This document shows positions 63,962-64,000 of a stretch of DNA of 64,000 bases, piece by piece. The translations under genes and the position numbers were made by a program. This stretch comes from Caballeronia sp. TF1N1 (GTDB lineage: Bacteria > Pseudomonadota > Gammaproteobacteria > Burkholderiales > Burkholderiaceae): NCBI RefSeq assembly GCF_022878925.1, contig NZ_CP084629.1:620001-684000 (forward strand), read 5' to 3'. The notes under the pieces were generated by a model. That model had not been told where the DNA came from. It worked only from the letters and a program-made list of their open reading frames with translations, and did no database searches. Each line of letters starts with the position of its first letter. Position 1 is the first letter of the stretch.

Positions 63962-64000
63962 TCAGCCGTTTTTGATCATGCCGAGCTCGCAGTCCACGAG
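63962..64000 (-). CDS. 3' end of a gene cut by the right window edge
   Basis: Reading leftward from the edge, an open frame encodes LVDCELGMIKNG and stops at TGA (63964 to 63962), 37 nt upstream of the amidohydrolase gene on the same strand. Too little is present for a family call; the spacing suggests an operon with the amidohydrolase. Confidence 0.4.
   Translation of the reverse strand, partial: LVDCELGMIKNG

Noticed and set aside
1..64000. CRISPR array, tRNA, rRNA or prophage genes
   Set aside because: No regularly spaced repeats, no cloverleaf-type sequences and no phage structural or integrase genes were seen.

Overview
The window is GC-rich, densely coded DNA of a Burkholderiaceae type, most like Paraburkholderia/Caballeronia. 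This rests on codon bias, an OmpC-type trimeric porin, a DUF3331 protein, many LysR regulators and very long kinase-ATPase-histidine kinase proteins. The genus is an inference, because there is no rRNA or tRNA in the window to anchor it.

Layout. 1-2.6 kb: a Tat-type protein cut by the left edge, a vanillyl-alcohol-oxidase-type flavoprotein, a tiny lipoprotein and an NTF2-like exported protein. 2.8-4.5 kb: an alpha/beta hydrolase and a convergent LysR gene. 4.6-16.1 kb: a signalling block made of a winged-helix/ATPase regulator facing an OmpR-type response regulator, which is followed by three large or chained histidine kinases. 16.1-28.2 kb: a stress or envelope block with chloroperoxidase-like hydrolase, isochorismatase-fold hydrolase, YtcJ-like amidohydrolase, MscS channel with a cyclic-nucleotide domain, XapX and DUF1275 membrane proteins, periplasmic VOC protein, AlgE-like outer-membrane protein, cyclic-nucleotide/thioredoxin-reductase-like fusion, exported metallo-beta-lactamase-fold protein and DUF3331. 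28.3-31.3 kb: a second winged-helix/ATPase regulator. 31.4-33.9 kb: an AT-rich islet with a probable colicin-M-type bacteriocin and a small membrane protein, flanked by a 208-bp duplication of a LysR 3' end. 33.7-38.5 kb: LysR, two SDRs, small proteins and an LrgA/LrgB pair. 38.5-42.9 kb: LysR, porin, VOC and MFS genes on one strand. 43.4-44.4 kb: a peroxiredoxin/DsbA-like pair. 44.5-48.6 kb: a molybdenum hydroxylase with its own cytochrome c. 48.7-52.1 kb: MFS, FAD monooxygenase and divergent LysR. 52.5-61.6 kb: an HD-domain protein, a second giant kinase, a second chloroperoxidase-like hydrolase and a third winged-helix/ATPase regulator. 61.7-64 kb: an AraC regulator, a Tat-exported amidohydrolase and a gene fragment at the right edge.

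The most interesting signal is not a gene. Seven promoters spread over 46 kb share one design: two or three TTAA(G/C/T) boxes at an exact 10-bp period, then 33-34 bp, then a TAnnnT -10 element usually preceded by GC. They lie in front of the response regulator, the divergent ATPase regulator, the first chloroperoxidase-like hydrolase, the isochorismatase operon, the XapX operon, the metallo-beta-lactamase-fold gene and the HD/giant-kinase operon. This ties the two signalling blocks and the envelope/stress block into one probable regulon, and the OmpR-type regulator at 6316-6996 is the obvious candidate binder.

The second notable signal is the bacteriocin islet. It has a colicin-M-like C-terminal motif behind an unusual twin-arginine N-terminus, a candidate immunity gene next to it, and flanking repeats that look like the trace of its integration into a LysR gene.
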